A stretch of DNA of 48,250 nucleotides, taken from the NCBI RefSeq assembly GCF_943193025.1, contig NZ_CALPCQ010000015.1, positions 1 through 48,250 on the forward strand. The letters run 5' to 3'. Origin of the DNA: Lactobacillus agrestimuris. GTDB taxonomy: Bacteria > Bacillota > Bacilli > Lactobacillales > Lactobacillaceae. Shown piece by piece: positions 26,434-37,675 of the stretch (position 1 is the stretch's first letter; every line of letters begins with the position of its first letter). The notes under the pieces were generated by a model. That model had not been told where the DNA came from and did no database searches. It was given only the letters and a program-made list of their open reading frames with translations. The translations under genes and the position numbers were made by a program.

Positions 26434-29400
26434 CTAATCTACTTCAACGACTTTTTGGGCGTCAAGTAGAATTAAATACTTGCTCTTAACTTTTACTTGT
26501 TCGAATTCATTTAGAGCATGCTCATATAAACGAAGCTGTCCTGTGTATTTTTCTTTTATATTCTTAATTGAATTATCTAAATGAGCTTTATCAACATGAT
26601 CAGTTTTATAGTCAAACAAAATAATCCCGTCATCTTCTATATAGTATCCATCAATGGTTCCGTGAATTAATATTTTAGCATTTGGATCACTAAAAGATGG
26701 AAATAATCGATTTGCCGTAATTATACTAGAAAAATCTACTTCTCGTTTTAAATTATTTTGATTCTTAAAAAATGGTTTAGCAAAATCACTCTTTACAAAC
26801 CATAAAATCTCATCCTTTTTAACCTTTTTGGCTAGTTCCGAATCAAGCTTATTTTGATTAATAAGTTGTTGAATTTCAGCATCTAAATTATCTTCTGTTG
26901 GTTCTTTTTCATAATCATAGTATTGCAATATTAAGTGAGTTGCAGTCCCGATTTCAGCACCTGTATATTCATTTTTAAATAAAAAGTTTGGTTTAGTATC
27001 AATTGGCTGTAAATAACGATTATTAGATGGAATAAAATGTGAATTTTCTAAATCACTATCCAATGAATCATTAAAAGCATTTTTAATTTCTGAAACTGCT
27101 TGATAGGCTGTAGTTTTACTTGCATCAATAAATTTATATTTAAAATTGTAAAGATTTTCAGTGTACTTTTTTAAGGAATCTATATTTGGTTGATTATTAT
27201 CTGCTGATACTTCTTTCCCCTTAGCAGTATCTGTTTCAAGCGATTCAGTATATTTTATTTTTAGCATTGAATCAGATTGATCAATTCCTAAATTGATATC
27301 GCTCAAACTTATTGGAATACTCCTATTTAAATCTAAACTAGGTCCAACAAAATCTAAAGGACTAGCTACAGATAATTTATCTCTTAAAGATAGACCTCCG
27401 TTATCATAACTCAAATTATCCCATTTCTGAATTTTCTTTTCATAATTTGGAATTTCAGTAATTAGAATCAATTTTTGTCTGGCTCTTGTCAACGCAACAT
27501 AAAGAATTCTAGATTCTTCCTCAAGAAGTTGTTGTTTCTTCTTTACATTGGAAATTGCTTTAACTAAAGTATCAATACGATACTGAGGTTGACGAATAGT
27601 TAAGCCTACGCTATCACCACTAATGATGTAGTTTCCTCTAAGGTCTTGCATTTGATACTTATGCTGCATCCCTACATAAAAGACAATTGGAAATTCCAAT
27701 CCCTTAGACCCATGAATAGTCATTAGTCTAACCGCATTTCCTGCATCTTTGGTCAGAAGAGGCTGCGCTAAATCTTTTTTACTTCTGCGCATTCTATCAA
27801 TAAAGCTAATAAATTGATAAAGTCCTTTAAAGCCCGCGCTTTCATATGAGCTGGCTCTTTCATAGAGCGCTTCTAAGTTTACTCTTCTTTGTTCGCCATT
27901 GGGCAAAGCAGTCATGATTTCTAATAAGTTAGTTCGTTCATAAATGCTCCAGATAAGTTCCGAAATTCGATGATTTACAGAAAAATCTCTTAAATCTGAA
28001 AGCTGATTTAAAAAGTGCTTTAACTTCTTGCTGAGGTCATCATTTTTTGCTACATAAGCTAATACTGCATTATAGAAGCTAGAGTTTTTGCTATTGATTC
28101 GAATTGAAGCTAATTCTTTTTCGTTTAAGTTAAATAATGGCGATCTTAAAACAGCAACTAAAGGGATATCCTGATCTGGATTATCAATAATACGTAAATA
28201 ATCCATGATGATTGTTAATTCAAATGTTTGAAAATAGTTTTGCGCATCAGAAATAAACAAAGGGATCTCATTTTTGGCGAATTCTTGCATAATTTCCAAG
28301 TTATTACTTCTACTTCTTGTCAAAATAGCAATATCGCTATAATTAAGAGTTCTTTTTTTGTTTTTACCAGGATCATAGATTTGAACTTTGTCTTTAACTA
28401 GTTGCTTAATACGTTGGATTACTATTTGAATTTCTGAATAATCTAAATCCTCATCTTCACTTTCCGTAGAAGATTTTTTTTCATGAAAAATTAGTTCACT
28501 GGCTTGACTAATGTTTTCTGGATAATAGCTTGCACCAAAAACTAATTGTCCTTCTTTTTGATAATCAATTCCCCCAAAATCAGATGTCATTAACGGATTA
28601 AAAATCTTGTTAACTGTTTTAGTGACTGCCTTAGTAGATCTAAAATTATCCGATAGTAGAATCCTCCTTTTCTTATCTGAAGCTCCAAAAATTCTATACT
28701 TCTCTAAAAACAAACTAGGATCAGCTTGACGAAAACCATAAATTGACTGCTTTACATCTCCTACCATGAAAAGATTATTTGTTTCATCATTTTTCAATGT
28801 TTGAATAATTTCTTCTTGTAATGGATTAATATCCTGATATTCATCAACAAGAATTTCTTTAAATTTGTGTTGGTAAAATTCTCTAGCCAAATTTGAATTA
28901 GAAGTATCTTGGCTCAAAATTTCAAAAGCAATCTGCTCCATGTCGCTGTAATCAAGGAAGTTTTCTTCTCTTTTTAACGCATTAAAACGATCAATTAGTT
29001 TAATTTCAGCTTCACTAATAATTGAAATAAGCTTTTTACCACTTTCCATAGTTTTAATTTGTTCTTTTTCGTCACTAGCAAAAAATGCGGTATAAGTATC
29101 AAAAATAAGAGCCTTAGCATCATCTTTAAATGATTGCGTCTTTTCGTAAAATTCTAGTAAATCTTCATCCCACTTTTTTGATTTTCGATATTTACCAACG
29201 AATAAACAACTTCTTAGTAGGTCACGCAATTGATTATAATCACTATCAGTTTCAAGCGCATTGATAAAAAGATTTAGATTGGAATGAAATAGCGTAAAAT
29301 CTTCCTGTACTTTAACAAGTTCTTTGGTCTGCATTTGAATATTATTTAATAATTCAGTTAACTTAATATTTAAGCGATCAAAACTCTTTTTTAAATACGG

Positions 29401-30039
29401 CTTAATATCTTTTTGCCAGAGATCTGTATGAATAATATCACTATTTACTTGATACTCTTGGGACAAATTCTTAAGCCATTGGCGATAATGAGGTTTTGCC
29501 ATAGCAAAATTATATAAATCTAATAATAAATCTCTTGCAGAATCAGCATCCCTATCTCCAGCGAAATTATTATAAAAATCTATAAATTCAGAATTTTTAG
29601 CTTCAAGATATTCTGTTTCAATTTCCTTTAAAGCTCGCTCTTTTAATAATTCTGCTTGAGTATCATCAGTTAAAATACTGAAACTTGGATCTAAATTAGC
29701 AGCGTAGTAAAAGCGATGGATTACATCCAAGCAAAAAGCATCGATAGTTGAAATATTTGCCGTATCAACTAAGTTTAATTGTTGTTGCAAATAATTTTGA
29801 TTTTTTCTGTCAGTTATCAATGCGTTTCTTAATTCAGACTTAATTCGAGACTTCATTTCTTCTGCAGCAGCTTTGGTAAAAGTAACAATTAGTAACTGAT
29901 CAACGCTTGTACCAGATAATATTTCGTTTAATACTCGTTGAACTAGTACCGTTGTTTTACCTGAGCCAGCAGAAGCTGAAACTAAGATATCTCTTCCTCG
30001 TTCATTGATAGCTTCTTCCTGTTCTTTAGTAAATGGCAT
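26434..30039 (-). CDS. addA: ATP-dependent helicase/nuclease subunit A (AddA/RexA)
   Basis: A 1201-residue UvrD-like helicase-nuclease that resects double-strand breaks with AddB and responds to Chi. Visible are Walker A SASAGSGKTT (21-30), Walker B LVDEYQDINPLQ, the DNFRSTKAV motif, the motif VI region LYVALTRARQKL and the C-terminal RecB-type nuclease motif ILFDYKTDHVD. All helicase and nuclease signatures are intact. The ATG overlaps the addB stop by one base (TAATG), the usual rexB-rexA arrangement. Confidence 0.95.
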   Translation of the reverse strand: MPFTKEQEEAINERGRDILVSASAGSGKTTVLVQRVLNEILSGTSVDQLLIVTFTKAAAEEMKSRIKSELRNALITDRKNQNYLQQQLNLVDTANISTIDAFCLDVIHRFYYAANLDPSFSILTDDTQAELLKERALKEIETEYLEAKNSEFIDFYNNFAGDRDADSARDLLLDLYNFAMAKPHYRQWLKNLSQEYQVNSDIIHTDLWQKDIKPYLKKSFDRLNIKLTELLNNIQMQTKELVKVQEDFTLFHSNLNLFINALETDSDYNQLRDLLRSCLFVGKYRKSKKWDEDLLEFYEKTQSFKDDAKALIFDTYTAFFASDEKEQIKTMESGKKLISIISEAEIKLIDRFNALKREENFLDYSDMEQIAFEILSQDTSNSNLAREFYQHKFKEILVDEYQDINPLQEEIIQTLKNDETNNLFMVGDVKQSIYGFRQADPSLFLEKYRIFGASDKKRRILLSDNFRSTKAVTKTVNKIFNPLMTSDFGGIDYQKEGQLVFGASYYPENISQASELIFHEKKSSTESEDEDLDYSEIQIVIQRIKQLVKDKVQIYDPGKNKKRTLNYSDIAILTRSRSNNLEIMQEFAKNEIPLFISDAQNYFQTFELTIIMDYLRIIDNPDQDIPLVAVLRSPLFNLNEKELASIRINSKNSSFYNAVLAYVAKNDDLSKKLKHFLNQLSDLRDFSVNHRISELIWSIYERTNLLEIMTALPNGEQRRVNLEALYERASSYESAGFKGLYQFISFIDRMRRSKKDLAQPLLTKDAGNAVRLMTIHGSKGLEFPIVFYVGMQHKYQMQDLRGNYIISGDSVGLTIRQPQYRIDTLVKAISNVKKKQQLLEEESRILYVALTRARQKLILITEIPNYEKKIQKWDNLSYDNGGLSLRDKLSVASPLDFVGPSLDLNRSIPISLSDINLGIDQSDSMLKIKYTESLETDTAKGKEVSADNNQPNIDSLKKYTENLYNFKYKFIDASKTTAYQAVSEIKNAFNDSLDSDLENSHFIPSNNRYLQPIDTKPNFLFKNEYTGAEIGTATHLILQYYDYEKEPTEDNLDAEIQQLINQNKLDSELAKKVKKDEILWFVKSDFAKPFFKNQNNLKREVDFSSIITANRLFPSFSDPNAKILIHGTIDGYYIEDDGIILFDYKTDHVDKAHLDNSIKNIKEKYTGQLRLYEHALNEFEQVKVKSKYLILLDAQKVVEVD

Positions 30040-33000
30040 TATTTATCTTCCCCATTCAATTTATCTTTAATTTTTTCAAGGAGCTCTTTTTTACTCAAAC
30101 TACTAATATCGTGATATTGATTCTGACGAAGCATTGCATCAAAGAAGAAAATATCTCGATAATCAGAATATGTTAGTGCATTTTTAGTTTTTCCGTAGCG
30201 ATATGGATTTAATGTAATCTTTCCAGACAATATTTCATTTGAAGCTTCTTTAATTAGTAACTCATCAAAATCAAGGAGCATCTTAAGTTCATCTTCACTA
30301 AAGTTACTATTTCTTGGTAAAGTAAATCCGCCATTTTTCTTAGTCTTTACTCCCGCATAAACATGAGAGCTCATAGAGCTATCTTGTAATAACGGCTCTG
30401 CTTCTACTAACAATTTGGGATCATTAGAAATGATTCCTGTATACATTAATTTTTGCTTACCATTTAAGAGATTATCCTTTACATTGAGATCACTACCAAT
30501 TAGCTCTTTACCGTTTAAGCGATCTAATTTTTGTGTAATTGTTTGATAAAAAGCTCCAAATAAGGACAATTTATCACTTGCAAAGTATTTCGCGTTTTTG
30601 GATAAAACATCCAAATACGAAATCATTTGAAGTGAAATTCCGTTATAGAACATCCCTAAATCAAATTTTTTAGCAGAAGACTTATAGTCAATAATTTGTG
30701 CCAAAGTTTGATTTGAAGAAACTTTCGCCAAATCAACTCGGTCAATCTTTCCACGTAGATTAACGGAATGCTTTCCAGCTAAATCAGGTAGATCAAACTT
30801 AAGTCCCTTTATTTTTTCACTAGATCCAAAGCTTAACTCAGAATATGCAGCTCTTAAAGGCGTGTCATTCAACATATTTCGCCAATTATTTGCTACTTTT
30901 GAAGTGGTTTTATCAAGGCAAGTAAATAAATATCGATTAAAGGGATCATTCATCAATTGCGCGTATTTACTATCATCTTTCATCTCTGTTCGAGCAATTT
31001 CTAATAACTTTTCAAGTTCAATTGCATCGATTTCAGCAAGATTTAGTTTTTTAGCATTTAATTCCTTTACCAATCTATCGAAAGTTTCATGGAAATAATT
31101 TCCGGCCTGAATAACATCTAACTCATTTTCAAATCTCTTTCTTAAACGTAAACCATAATTTAAAAAGTATTCATATGAATTTTCATAATAAGTTTCAAGT
31201 TGAGAAACAGAAGAATTTAAATCCTGTCCATATAACTTTTGAGCAAGATCTAGACCAATATCAATCGGATTATTATCAAATTGATTGGCTTGTTCAATTG
31301 AATCAAACTTTTCAGGAATATTATTCTTAGTGAGATTCAATAGTTCAGAAATACTATTATTTTTAGTAATAGAATTCAAGTATGTTAAATACCCCAAACT
31401 AGCATCTGGATTTGTAATGAATGAAAGTACGTCCTGCATTTTATCAGGTAAATCGTGTTGTTCCATTTCAGGAGCTCGGAATTGTTTTAATCGTTCATAA
31501 AAAGTAGATGGATCTAACTCTTCATTCATTGCATTAAGACGTGGATACGAAATATATAGTTTATCATGAGCCAATGCCATTGCTAAACCGAATTGGTAGT
31601 TTTGATCAAGATTATTGGTCAATTGTCGATCTTCAAGATAGGAATCTTCTTTAAAGCTTGCAGACATATTTTCCAAATTCTCCGAACTTAAAAATCCTGG
31701 TGTTTTTTGGATACTTGGCAAACTACCACTGCTTGCTCCAATAATAAAGACTTGTTTATAGGTCGTATTCTGAACCATACCTATTTCAGAAATATTTACC
31801 GCATCTAGAGTTGATGGAATTTGTGAAAAGTTTGCTTGTCTAAACGAATTGATTAACATTTCAAAAAATTCAGCTAAATCAAACTTTTCTGAGTTAATTA
31901 AAAGATAGTCTTTTAAAAGAGTTATTAATAAATCCCATAATTGTTCAGGTTGTTGAGCTAATTGCAAATCACCTGCTTCATTGGCCTTATCACGCCACTT
32001 TTCAAGCCTTTGAGTAACTCCATTATTAGTTAAGAAATTGAAAAAAGTGGTAACGGCTTTTTGACTATCTGTCTCGGCCTTTAAATCATTAAAAAGTTTG
32101 TCGATCTTTTCAATTAAAAATTGACGTAGTTTATCTATTCTTCCAATTTCATCTGGTAATTTATCTAATCTAATTACATCAGCTGAAATAAAATTAGAGA
32201 AACTCTTCTTCCACAAAGTATGATTTATACCATGTGCCAAAACAAAGTTTTCAAGATCATCTACATCCCTACTATATGATGCTTCATCATGATACCATTC
32301 TGGGATAAGTAACCTTGTTTTTAAAATCGCAAGCAAATTGTTGCTTTGCCAAGGTCTTTTTAATAATGCAGCTAAGTTTTCAATTAATACAACTAGTGGA
32401 TGATACTTCATCTCCTGCTGCAGATCATTAAAGAATGGAATTCCATTCTGACGAAGAATTGGAACTAGATAAGTTTCATATTCATGCAAATTTGGCGCAA
32501 GAATCAAAAAATCTTGATAACGATAATCATTTAGTGCAACTTGTTGATAAATAGTACGTGCAACAAAATATGCTTCTGAATAACGAGAATCAGCTTTAAC
32601 AAGTTGGACATTCTCTAAGTTTTCTTTTATAGAGATTGTATCAGTCCAGAGTGAATTTAATCTTTCACGTTCAGTTTGTTTAGAATTCAAGGGAAACGTT
32701 TCATGTTCAAAGTCAATTTCTCGTTTATTCAAAAAGTCGATTAATCTTTTAATGGTATTTTGAATTACATAGTCGTAATCTCCTGGAATTGCTGCAGGAT
32801 TTATTTCACCAATTTTAGTTTTAAAAGCCAAAGTTACATTTTTAGCCTTCATTGTTAATAACTGAATTGTCAACAATTCTTGTAATGAGAAGTGAGAGAA
32901 GTCAGTGAAATAAAAACTAGTATTTTTAAGATCTTCACTACTTGCTAAAATTTCATTTAACTTCATTTCAGTTTCATTTTTGGTAATAAACTTTCCAGCG

Positions 33001-33512
33001 ATTTCTTCTCTAAAATCAGAATAAATGATTTTTAAATCGTGCAATTTGTTCTTTGTTTCATTATCCAAATCATCAGTTTTAATTTCATCTAGTTCAATGT
33101 TTCCATTATAAACTTGTAAAATTGAATCATAGAGCTGGCTCACTAAGCCAGAATTTATATTAGTATTTTGAAATAGTTTTAATTCGGCTCTTCTCTTTTC
33201 AATAATTTTAGATAAGAGCATTGCTGCAGCCGCATCATCAAGCTGTGTTTCTAATTTATCAGAACTCTCTTTTAAAAAATACCAAGCTAATCGTGAGAAT
33301 GATAAAATTTGCAAATTCTTAACAGAAGTTTCAGTTTTACCTTGACTATTTGCAAGTTTGTTAATTGCTTTAATTTCTGTGGTAAACTTAATATGATTAG
33401 GGACGATGATAAAAGTTTCATATTCTGGATTTTGTTTGTAGTTTTCTACTGCTTGTTCCAGAATTTTTTCTTGTAACGGATCGGTCTGTCGACCTGTAAT
33501 AATTTTGATCAT
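30039..33512 (-). CDS. addB: ATP-dependent nuclease subunit B (RexB-type AddB)
   Basis: A 1157-residue partner of AddA that recognises Chi and cuts the other strand. The RecB-type nuclease motif [13 protein letters not shown] lies near 939-951. The N-terminus reads [14 protein letters not shown], so the Walker A motif found in Bacillus AddB (GRAGTGKS-like) is missing. The C-terminal Cys-rich cluster loop after NPYRYGK (about 1103-1120) has no cysteines. This is the RexB (type 2) form of Lactobacillales. The start follows AAGGAG. An extended -10 lies at 33536-33544. It heads the operon addB-addA-dinG-ypmB-asnS(-dnaD-nth) and is divergent from the mevalonate genes. Confidence 0.93.
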   Translation of the reverse strand: MIKIITGRQTDPLQEKILEQAVENYKQNPEYETFIIVPNHIKFTTEIKAINKLANSQGKTETSVKNLQILSFSRLAWYFLKESSDKLETQLDDAAAAMLLSKIIEKRRAELKLFQNTNINSGLVSQLYDSILQVYNGNIELDEIKTDDLDNETKNKLHDLKIIYSDFREEIAGKFITKNETEMKLNEILASSEDLKNTSFYFTDFSHFSLQELLTIQLLTMKAKNVTLAFKTKIGEINPAAIPGDYDYVIQNTIKRLIDFLNKREIDFEHETFPLNSKQTERERLNSLWTDTISIKENLENVQLVKADSRYSEAYFVARTIYQQVALNDYRYQDFLILAPNLHEYETYLVPILRQNGIPFFNDLQQEMKYHPLVVLIENLAALLKRPWQSNNLLAILKTRLLIPEWYHDEASYSRDVDDLENFVLAHGINHTLWKKSFSNFISADVIRLDKLPDEIGRIDKLRQFLIEKIDKLFNDLKAETDSQKAVTTFFNFLTNNGVTQRLEKWRDKANEAGDLQLAQQPEQLWDLLITLLKDYLLINSEKFDLAEFFEMLINSFRQANFSQIPSTLDAVNISEIGMVQNTTYKQVFIIGASSGSLPSIQKTPGFLSSENLENMSASFKEDSYLEDRQLTNNLDQNYQFGLAMALAHDKLYISYPRLNAMNEELDPSTFYERLKQFRAPEMEQHDLPDKMQDVLSFITNPDASLGYLTYLNSITKNNSISELLNLTKNNIPEKFDSIEQANQFDNNPIDIGLDLAQKLYGQDLNSSVSQLETYYENSYEYFLNYGLRLRKRFENELDVIQAGNYFHETFDRLVKELNAKKLNLAEIDAIELEKLLEIARTEMKDDSKYAQLMNDPFNRYLFTCLDKTTSKVANNWRNMLNDTPLRAAYSELSFGSSEKIKGLKFDLPDLAGKHSVNLRGKIDRVDLAKVSSNQTLAQIIDYKSSAKKFDLGMFYNGISLQMISYLDVLSKNAKYFASDKLSLFGAFYQTITQKLDRLNGKELIGSDLNVKDNLLNGKQKLMYTGIISNDPKLLVEAEPLLQDSSMSSHVYAGVKTKKNGGFTLPRNSNFSEDELKMLLDFDELLIKEASNEILSGKITLNPYRYGKTKNALTYSDYRDIFFFDAMLRQNQYHDISSLSKKELLEKIKDKLNGEDK

Positions 33513-33535
33513 TTGTTCGTAAACTCCTTGCTCTT

Positions 33536-33544
33536 ATTCTATCA
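33536..33544 (-). promoter_or_regulatory. Extended -10 promoter of addB operon
   Basis: TGATAGAAT on the minus strand lies about 25 bases before addB. The 76-base divergent gap to mvaK1 shows no clear plus-strand promoter; a TATAAT there overlaps the mvaK1 start codon and is not usable. Confidence 0.4.
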
Positions 33545-33588
33545 TGGATAAGTTAGAAAACTAATTTGAATTTAGGACGGAAATTATA

Positions 33589-34497
33589 ATGAAAAGTAGT
33601 TATCTTTCACACGGTAAAGTAATTTTAATTGGTGAACACTCTGTAGTTTATGGATACAATGCATTATGCATGCCTATCAAATCCTTAAATATTAAAACAA
33701 CTGTTGAAGCAAATGATGAAATGTGGATGGATACTAAATATTATCACGGACCGCTCTTTGAAGCACCTGATGAATATGATGGTTTAAAATTTGTTATCAA
33801 AACTATTTTAAAAAAAGCCAATAGCACTGAAAATTTAAAAGTTACATATACTGGTGAAATTCCTATAGAACGTGGATTTGGATCAAGTGCCACTGTTGCC
33901 CTGGGAACTACGAAGGCCATGAACGCTTACTTTGATTTAGGATTATCTCACGAAGAAATCATGGATATCACTAATCAAGCTGAGACTATTAATCACGGTA
34001 AAGCCTCAGGTCTTGATGCAGCAACAGTTGATTCCGATTACTTAGTTTTTTTCAACACTCAAGACGGTCCAGAAAAATTAAAAGCCAAACTAGGTGCCAC
34101 TCTATTAATTATGGATACCGGTGAAATGGGTAACACTAAAGAAGCCGTTACCAAGGTAAGGCATCAACTTAATGAATCAATCGATGCCAACAAACGAATT
34201 GAAAGGCTTGGTGATCTAGCAAATCAAACAATGACCGCCTGGACAAGTCACGATGCTTCAAGTATTGGTGAATACTTTAATAAAGCACAAGAAATTCTAG
34301 CTTCCTTTGGATTATCAACTAAGCGAATTGATCAGATCAAAAAGATTGCTCATGAAAATGGTGCCTTGGGTTTTAAATTCTCAGGTGGTGGACTTGGTGG
34401 TATTGTTATTGCCTTATGTTCAAATGAAGAAACTGCAAAGAAAATCGCAGAAAACAGCAAAGAATTAATTAATGATTACTGGATTGAGGAAATCTAA
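33589..34497 (+). CDS. mvaK1: Mevalonate kinase
   Basis: A 302-residue GHMP kinase that phosphorylates mevalonate, the first step of the lower mevalonate pathway to isopentenyl diphosphate. Motif 1 is KVILIGEHSVVYGY (about 10-23), the ATP-binding GHMP loop is ERGFGSSATVALG (about 94-106) and motif 3 is GFKFSGGGLGGIVIAL near 263-278. It is first of mvaK1-mvaD-mvaK2-fni, and its stop overlaps the mvaD start (TAATG). Confidence 0.95.
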   Translation: MKSSYLSHGKVILIGEHSVVYGYNALCMPIKSLNIKTTVEANDEMWMDTKYYHGPLFEAPDEYDGLKFVIKTILKKANSTENLKVTYTGEIPIERGFGSSATVALGTTKAMNAYFDLGLSHEEIMDITNQAETINHGKASGLDAATVDSDYLVFFNTQDGPEKLKAKLGATLLIMDTGEMGNTKEAVTKVRHQLNESIDANKRIERLGDLANQTMTAWTSHDASSIGEYFNKAQEILASFGLSTKRIDQIKKIAHENGALGFKFSGGGLGGIVIALCSNEETAKKIAENSKELINDYWIEEI

Positions 34498-35459
34498 TGA
34501 AAGCTACTGCACGTGCACACACAAATATTGCTTTAATCAAGTACTGGGGAAAGGCTGATGCTAAACTGCGTTTACCCTTAATGTCTAGTTTATCGATGAC
34601 TTTAGACAAATTTTATACTGATACTTCAATTGAAAAGAGTTCTGAAAATACTGAATTTTATTTAAATAATCAAAAACAGGATACTGAATCTACTAACCGC
34701 GTCATCAATTATGTTAGAAGATTACAAAATGAATTTGGTTTTTCAGATAAATTAATCATAAAATCAACTAATCATGTACCTACGGCAGCGGGGCTTGCCT
34801 CTTCAAGCTCTGCTTTTGCAGCCTTAGCTGGAGCATTTAACAAATTTTATGATTTAAATTTATCTGATCGAGAATTATCACGCTTAGCAAGAATTGGTTC
34901 TGGATCTGCAAGTAGATCAATTTTTGGTGGATTTGCTGTTTGGCAAAAAGGACATGATGATTTAAGTTCATTTGCTTACTCACTAGATGAAAATCCTCAG
35001 ATGGATTTATCATTACTAGCAGTTGAATTAAATTGTCAAAAGAAGAAAGTCTCATCAACTTTAGGGATGAAACAAGCACAGACTTCCCCATTCTTTGATA
35101 CTTGGATTAATCGTAATGATTATGAATTAGAAGAAATGATAACTGCAATTAAAAGTAATGACTTTACCAAATTAGGTGAACTGGCAGAACTTAACGCTAG
35201 CGAAATGCACGCCCTAAATTTTACTGCTCAACCTGGCTTTACTTACTTTGAACCAGATACAATTAAAGCGATCAAGTTAGTTCAAGATCTCCGTCAAAAA
35301 GGAATTGAATGTTACTACACAATTGATGCTGGTCCGAATATAAAGATTTTGACTCAATTAAGAAATATAAAAGATATTGAAAAAATCTTTGAGTCCGAAT
35401 TCAATAATGTTAAGATAATAAAGGCAAGTTTTGGTCCAGGGCTTAGCTATCTGGACTAA
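34497..35459 (+). CDS. mvaD: Diphosphomevalonate decarboxylase
   Basis: A 320-residue GHMP-family enzyme that converts mevalonate diphosphate to isopentenyl diphosphate with ATP. Signatures are AHTNIALIKYWGK (7-19), the GHMP loop PTAAGLASSSSAFAALA (about 97-113), GSGSASRSIFGGF (about 136-148) and the C-terminal TIDAGPNI block. It is translationally coupled to mvaK1. Confidence 0.96.
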   Translation: MKATARAHTNIALIKYWGKADAKLRLPLMSSLSMTLDKFYTDTSIEKSSENTEFYLNNQKQDTESTNRVINYVRRLQNEFGFSDKLIIKSTNHVPTAAGLASSSSAFAALAGAFNKFYDLNLSDRELSRLARIGSGSASRSIFGGFAVWQKGHDDLSSFAYSLDENPQMDLSLLAVELNCQKKKVSSTLGMKQAQTSPFFDTWINRNDYELEEMITAIKSNDFTKLGELAELNASEMHALNFTAQPGFTYFEPDTIKAIKLVQDLRQKGIECYYTIDAGPNIKILTQLRNIKDIEKIFESEFNNVKIIKASFGPGLSYLD

Positions 35460-35508
35460 AACTTTTTATGTCAGTTAAGCTTATAGAATAGATTAGAGGA
35501 TTGGTTCT

Positions 35509-36591
35509 TTGATAACAGAAAAGGCGCCTGGAAAATTATATATTGCTGGTGAATACGCAGTTTTAGAACAAGATTGTCCTGCTATTTTAGTAGCAGTAAA
35601 TCAGTTTGTTAGAGTTTCTATCTCAAAAAGCAAAACAAGTACTGGTTTAATTCATTCAAAGCAATATTCACAAGATTCAATTCATTGGGTTCGACAAGGA
35701 TCTAGGATGGTAATTGATAATCGTGATAATCCATTTGAATATATTCTTTCGGCCATCTCTTTTACTGAACAATATTGTATTGAGCAAAATATCGAAATGA
35801 CTGTTTATGATCTCCATGTAAATTCAGATCTTGATTCAGCCGATGGTAAAAAATATGGTTTAGGTTCAAGCGCAGCCGTCACAGTCGCAACTGTAAAAGC
35901 AATATTGCGTTTTTATGGTGTAGATTTCAGCAATGAATTAGTCTACAAGTTATCTGCTATCTCCCATTATTCAGTTCAAGGAAACGGATCTGCTGGAGAT
36001 ATTGCAGCTAGTGTATACGGTGGTTGGCTAGCCTATCAAACATTTGATAAAAATTGGTTAAAACGTGAATTAAGTAGTAAATCTTTATCTAAAGTGATTA
36101 ATGAAGCTTGGCCAGGTCTTAATATTGAATTATTGACCCCTCCTGCCGGTATGAAATTGATAATTGGCTGGAGTCAAAAGCCCGCCTCAACTTCTAGACT
36201 AGTAGACGAAACTAATGCTAATAAAAAGGCTCTTGATGATGAATATCGAAGATTTTTATTAGCTTCTAGAAAATGTGTATTAGAGATGGTACGCGGATTT
36301 AAGGAAAAAAATATTACTTTAATTCAAGATCAAATTCGTGTAAATCGTAAAATTTTGCAACATTTTGCAAAAATCAATCACATTGCCATTGAAATTCCTC
36401 GTCTTACTCGTCTAATTAATATTTCCGAAAATTTTGGTTGTGCAGCTAAAACCTCGGGTGCTGGAAATGGTGACTGCGGAATCGTTATTACCGATGAATC
36501 TACTGACATTGATGCACTTGAACGAGAATGGCGAATTAATGATATTTTGCCTTTAAATTTAAAGGTTCATCAAATTACTTATAGCAACTAG
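35509..36591 (+). CDS. mvaK2: Phosphomevalonate kinase
   Basis: A 360-residue GHMP kinase that phosphorylates phosphomevalonate. Motifs are APGKLYIAGEYAVLE (5-19), the ATP loop KYGLGSSAAVTVATV (about 115-129) and AKTSGAGNGDCGI near 316-328. The start codon is TTG, eight bases after AGAGGA; no ATG fits the conserved APGKLY start. It lies 49 bases after mvaD and nine bases before fni. Confidence 0.95.
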   Translation: MITEKAPGKLYIAGEYAVLEQDCPAILVAVNQFVRVSISKSKTSTGLIHSKQYSQDSIHWVRQGSRMVIDNRDNPFEYILSAISFTEQYCIEQNIEMTVYDLHVNSDLDSADGKKYGLGSSAAVTVATVKAILRFYGVDFSNELVYKLSAISHYSVQGNGSAGDIAASVYGGWLAYQTFDKNWLKRELSSKSLSKVINEAWPGLNIELLTPPAGMKLIIGWSQKPASTSRLVDETNANKKALDDEYRRFLLASRKCVLEMVRGFKEKNITLIQDQIRVNRKILQHFAKINHIAIEIPRLTRLINISENFGCAAKTSGAGNGDCGIVITDESTDIDALEREWRINDILPLNLKVHQITYSN

Positions 36592-36600
36592 TGAGGGTCT

Positions 36601-37620
36601 ATGTCTAAACGATCAGAAAGAAAAGAAGAACATCTGGCATTAGCTCAGATGTTTTTTAATAAAGAAAAACAAAACTATTTTGACCAGGTTCACCTATTAA
36701 GACCTGCTCTTCCCGAAACAAAAGTTAATCTTAACTCTATTAAGACGACCATGTTTAAGAAGAAAGTTTCTGCCCCATTTTTTATTAATGCAATGACAGG
36801 TGGATCAAAAAAATCTTTTGAAATTAACAAAAGCTTAGGTTATGTCGCAAATAAGGCCAATATTGCCATGGCACTAGGCTCATCAAGTATCTTAGTTAAT
36901 GAGCCTGATCAACTAGCCAGCTTTTCAATTGCGCGTGATGAAAATCCTGATGGTGTTTTAATGATAAATATTAATCCTTTGACACCGGCTAAGGATGCAA
37001 AAACTATCGCTAATGAACTCCAAGCTGATGCAGTTCAAATTCACGTTAATACAGTTCAAGAGTTAGCAATGCCTGAAGGTGAGCGTGACTATCGTTGGTT
37101 AAATAATATGAAAGAGCTACAAAATGCAATAGATGTGCCAATAATAGTTAAAGAAGTTGGGTTCGGCTTTGATCAAGGCTCAATTAAACTATTGAAAGAA
37201 AATGGCTTTAATCTTATCGACGTTGCTGGTGCTGGCGGAACAAATTTTGCTCAAATAGAAAATAGTCGCAATAGCAATGATTTAACTTATCTTGAGGATC
37301 TTGGACTTCCAACCCCAGTAACAGCTCTAATTGCTAAAAAAGCTGGCATTGATTATATTGTATCTGGTGGTGTAAGAAACCCATTAGACATCCTTAAAGG
37401 TTTAGTATTAGGTGGAAAATACGTTGGTATCTCGAACGTATTATTACAAAAACTGCTTGATCAAGGTCAAGAAGGATTATTGGAATTTGTTCAAGAATGG
37501 AAAAAAGAATTGGCTGGGTTAATGGCAATCTTTGCCTGTTCGAATTTAAAGAATGTTCAGGAAATTCAAATCTATTATGATCTTTATCTTAAAAACATTT
37601 TGTATCAATTAAATATATAA
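36601..37620 (+). CDS. fni: Isopentenyl-diphosphate delta-isomerase, type 2 (FMN-dependent)
   Basis: A 339-residue type 2 isomerase that interconverts isopentenyl and dimethylallyl diphosphate using reduced FMN. Family blocks are RKEEHLALA (7-15), PFFINAMTGGS (about 59-69), ALGSSSILV, IHVNTVQELAMPEG with the catalytic Gln/Glu region, VAGAGGTNFAQIE and SGGVRNPLDILKGLVLG. GAGGG lies three bases before the ATG. It is last in the mevalonate operon and is followed by a bidirectional terminator. Confidence 0.96.
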   Translation: MSKRSERKEEHLALAQMFFNKEKQNYFDQVHLLRPALPETKVNLNSIKTTMFKKKVSAPFFINAMTGGSKKSFEINKSLGYVANKANIAMALGSSSILVNEPDQLASFSIARDENPDGVLMININPLTPAKDAKTIANELQADAVQIHVNTVQELAMPEGERDYRWLNNMKELQNAIDVPIIVKEVGFGFDQGSIKLLKENGFNLIDVAGAGGTNFAQIENSRNSNDLTYLEDLGLPTPVTALIAKKAGIDYIVSGGVRNPLDILKGLVLGGKYVGISNVLLQKLLDQGQEGLLEFVQEWKKELAGLMAIFACSNLKNVQEIQIYYDLYLKNILYQLNI

Positions 37621-37632
37621 TATAAGAAAAAT

Positions 37633-37666
37633 AAAAGAAGAATCTCGAAATTGAGATTCTTCTTTT
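37633..37666. terminator. Bidirectional terminator between fni and rsmF
   Basis: AAAAGAAGAATCTC and GAGATTCTTCTTTT form a perfect 14-bp stem around a six-base loop. It can end both the mevalonate operon and the convergent rsmF transcript. Confidence 0.93.
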
Positions 37667-37675
37667 ACTTTATAT

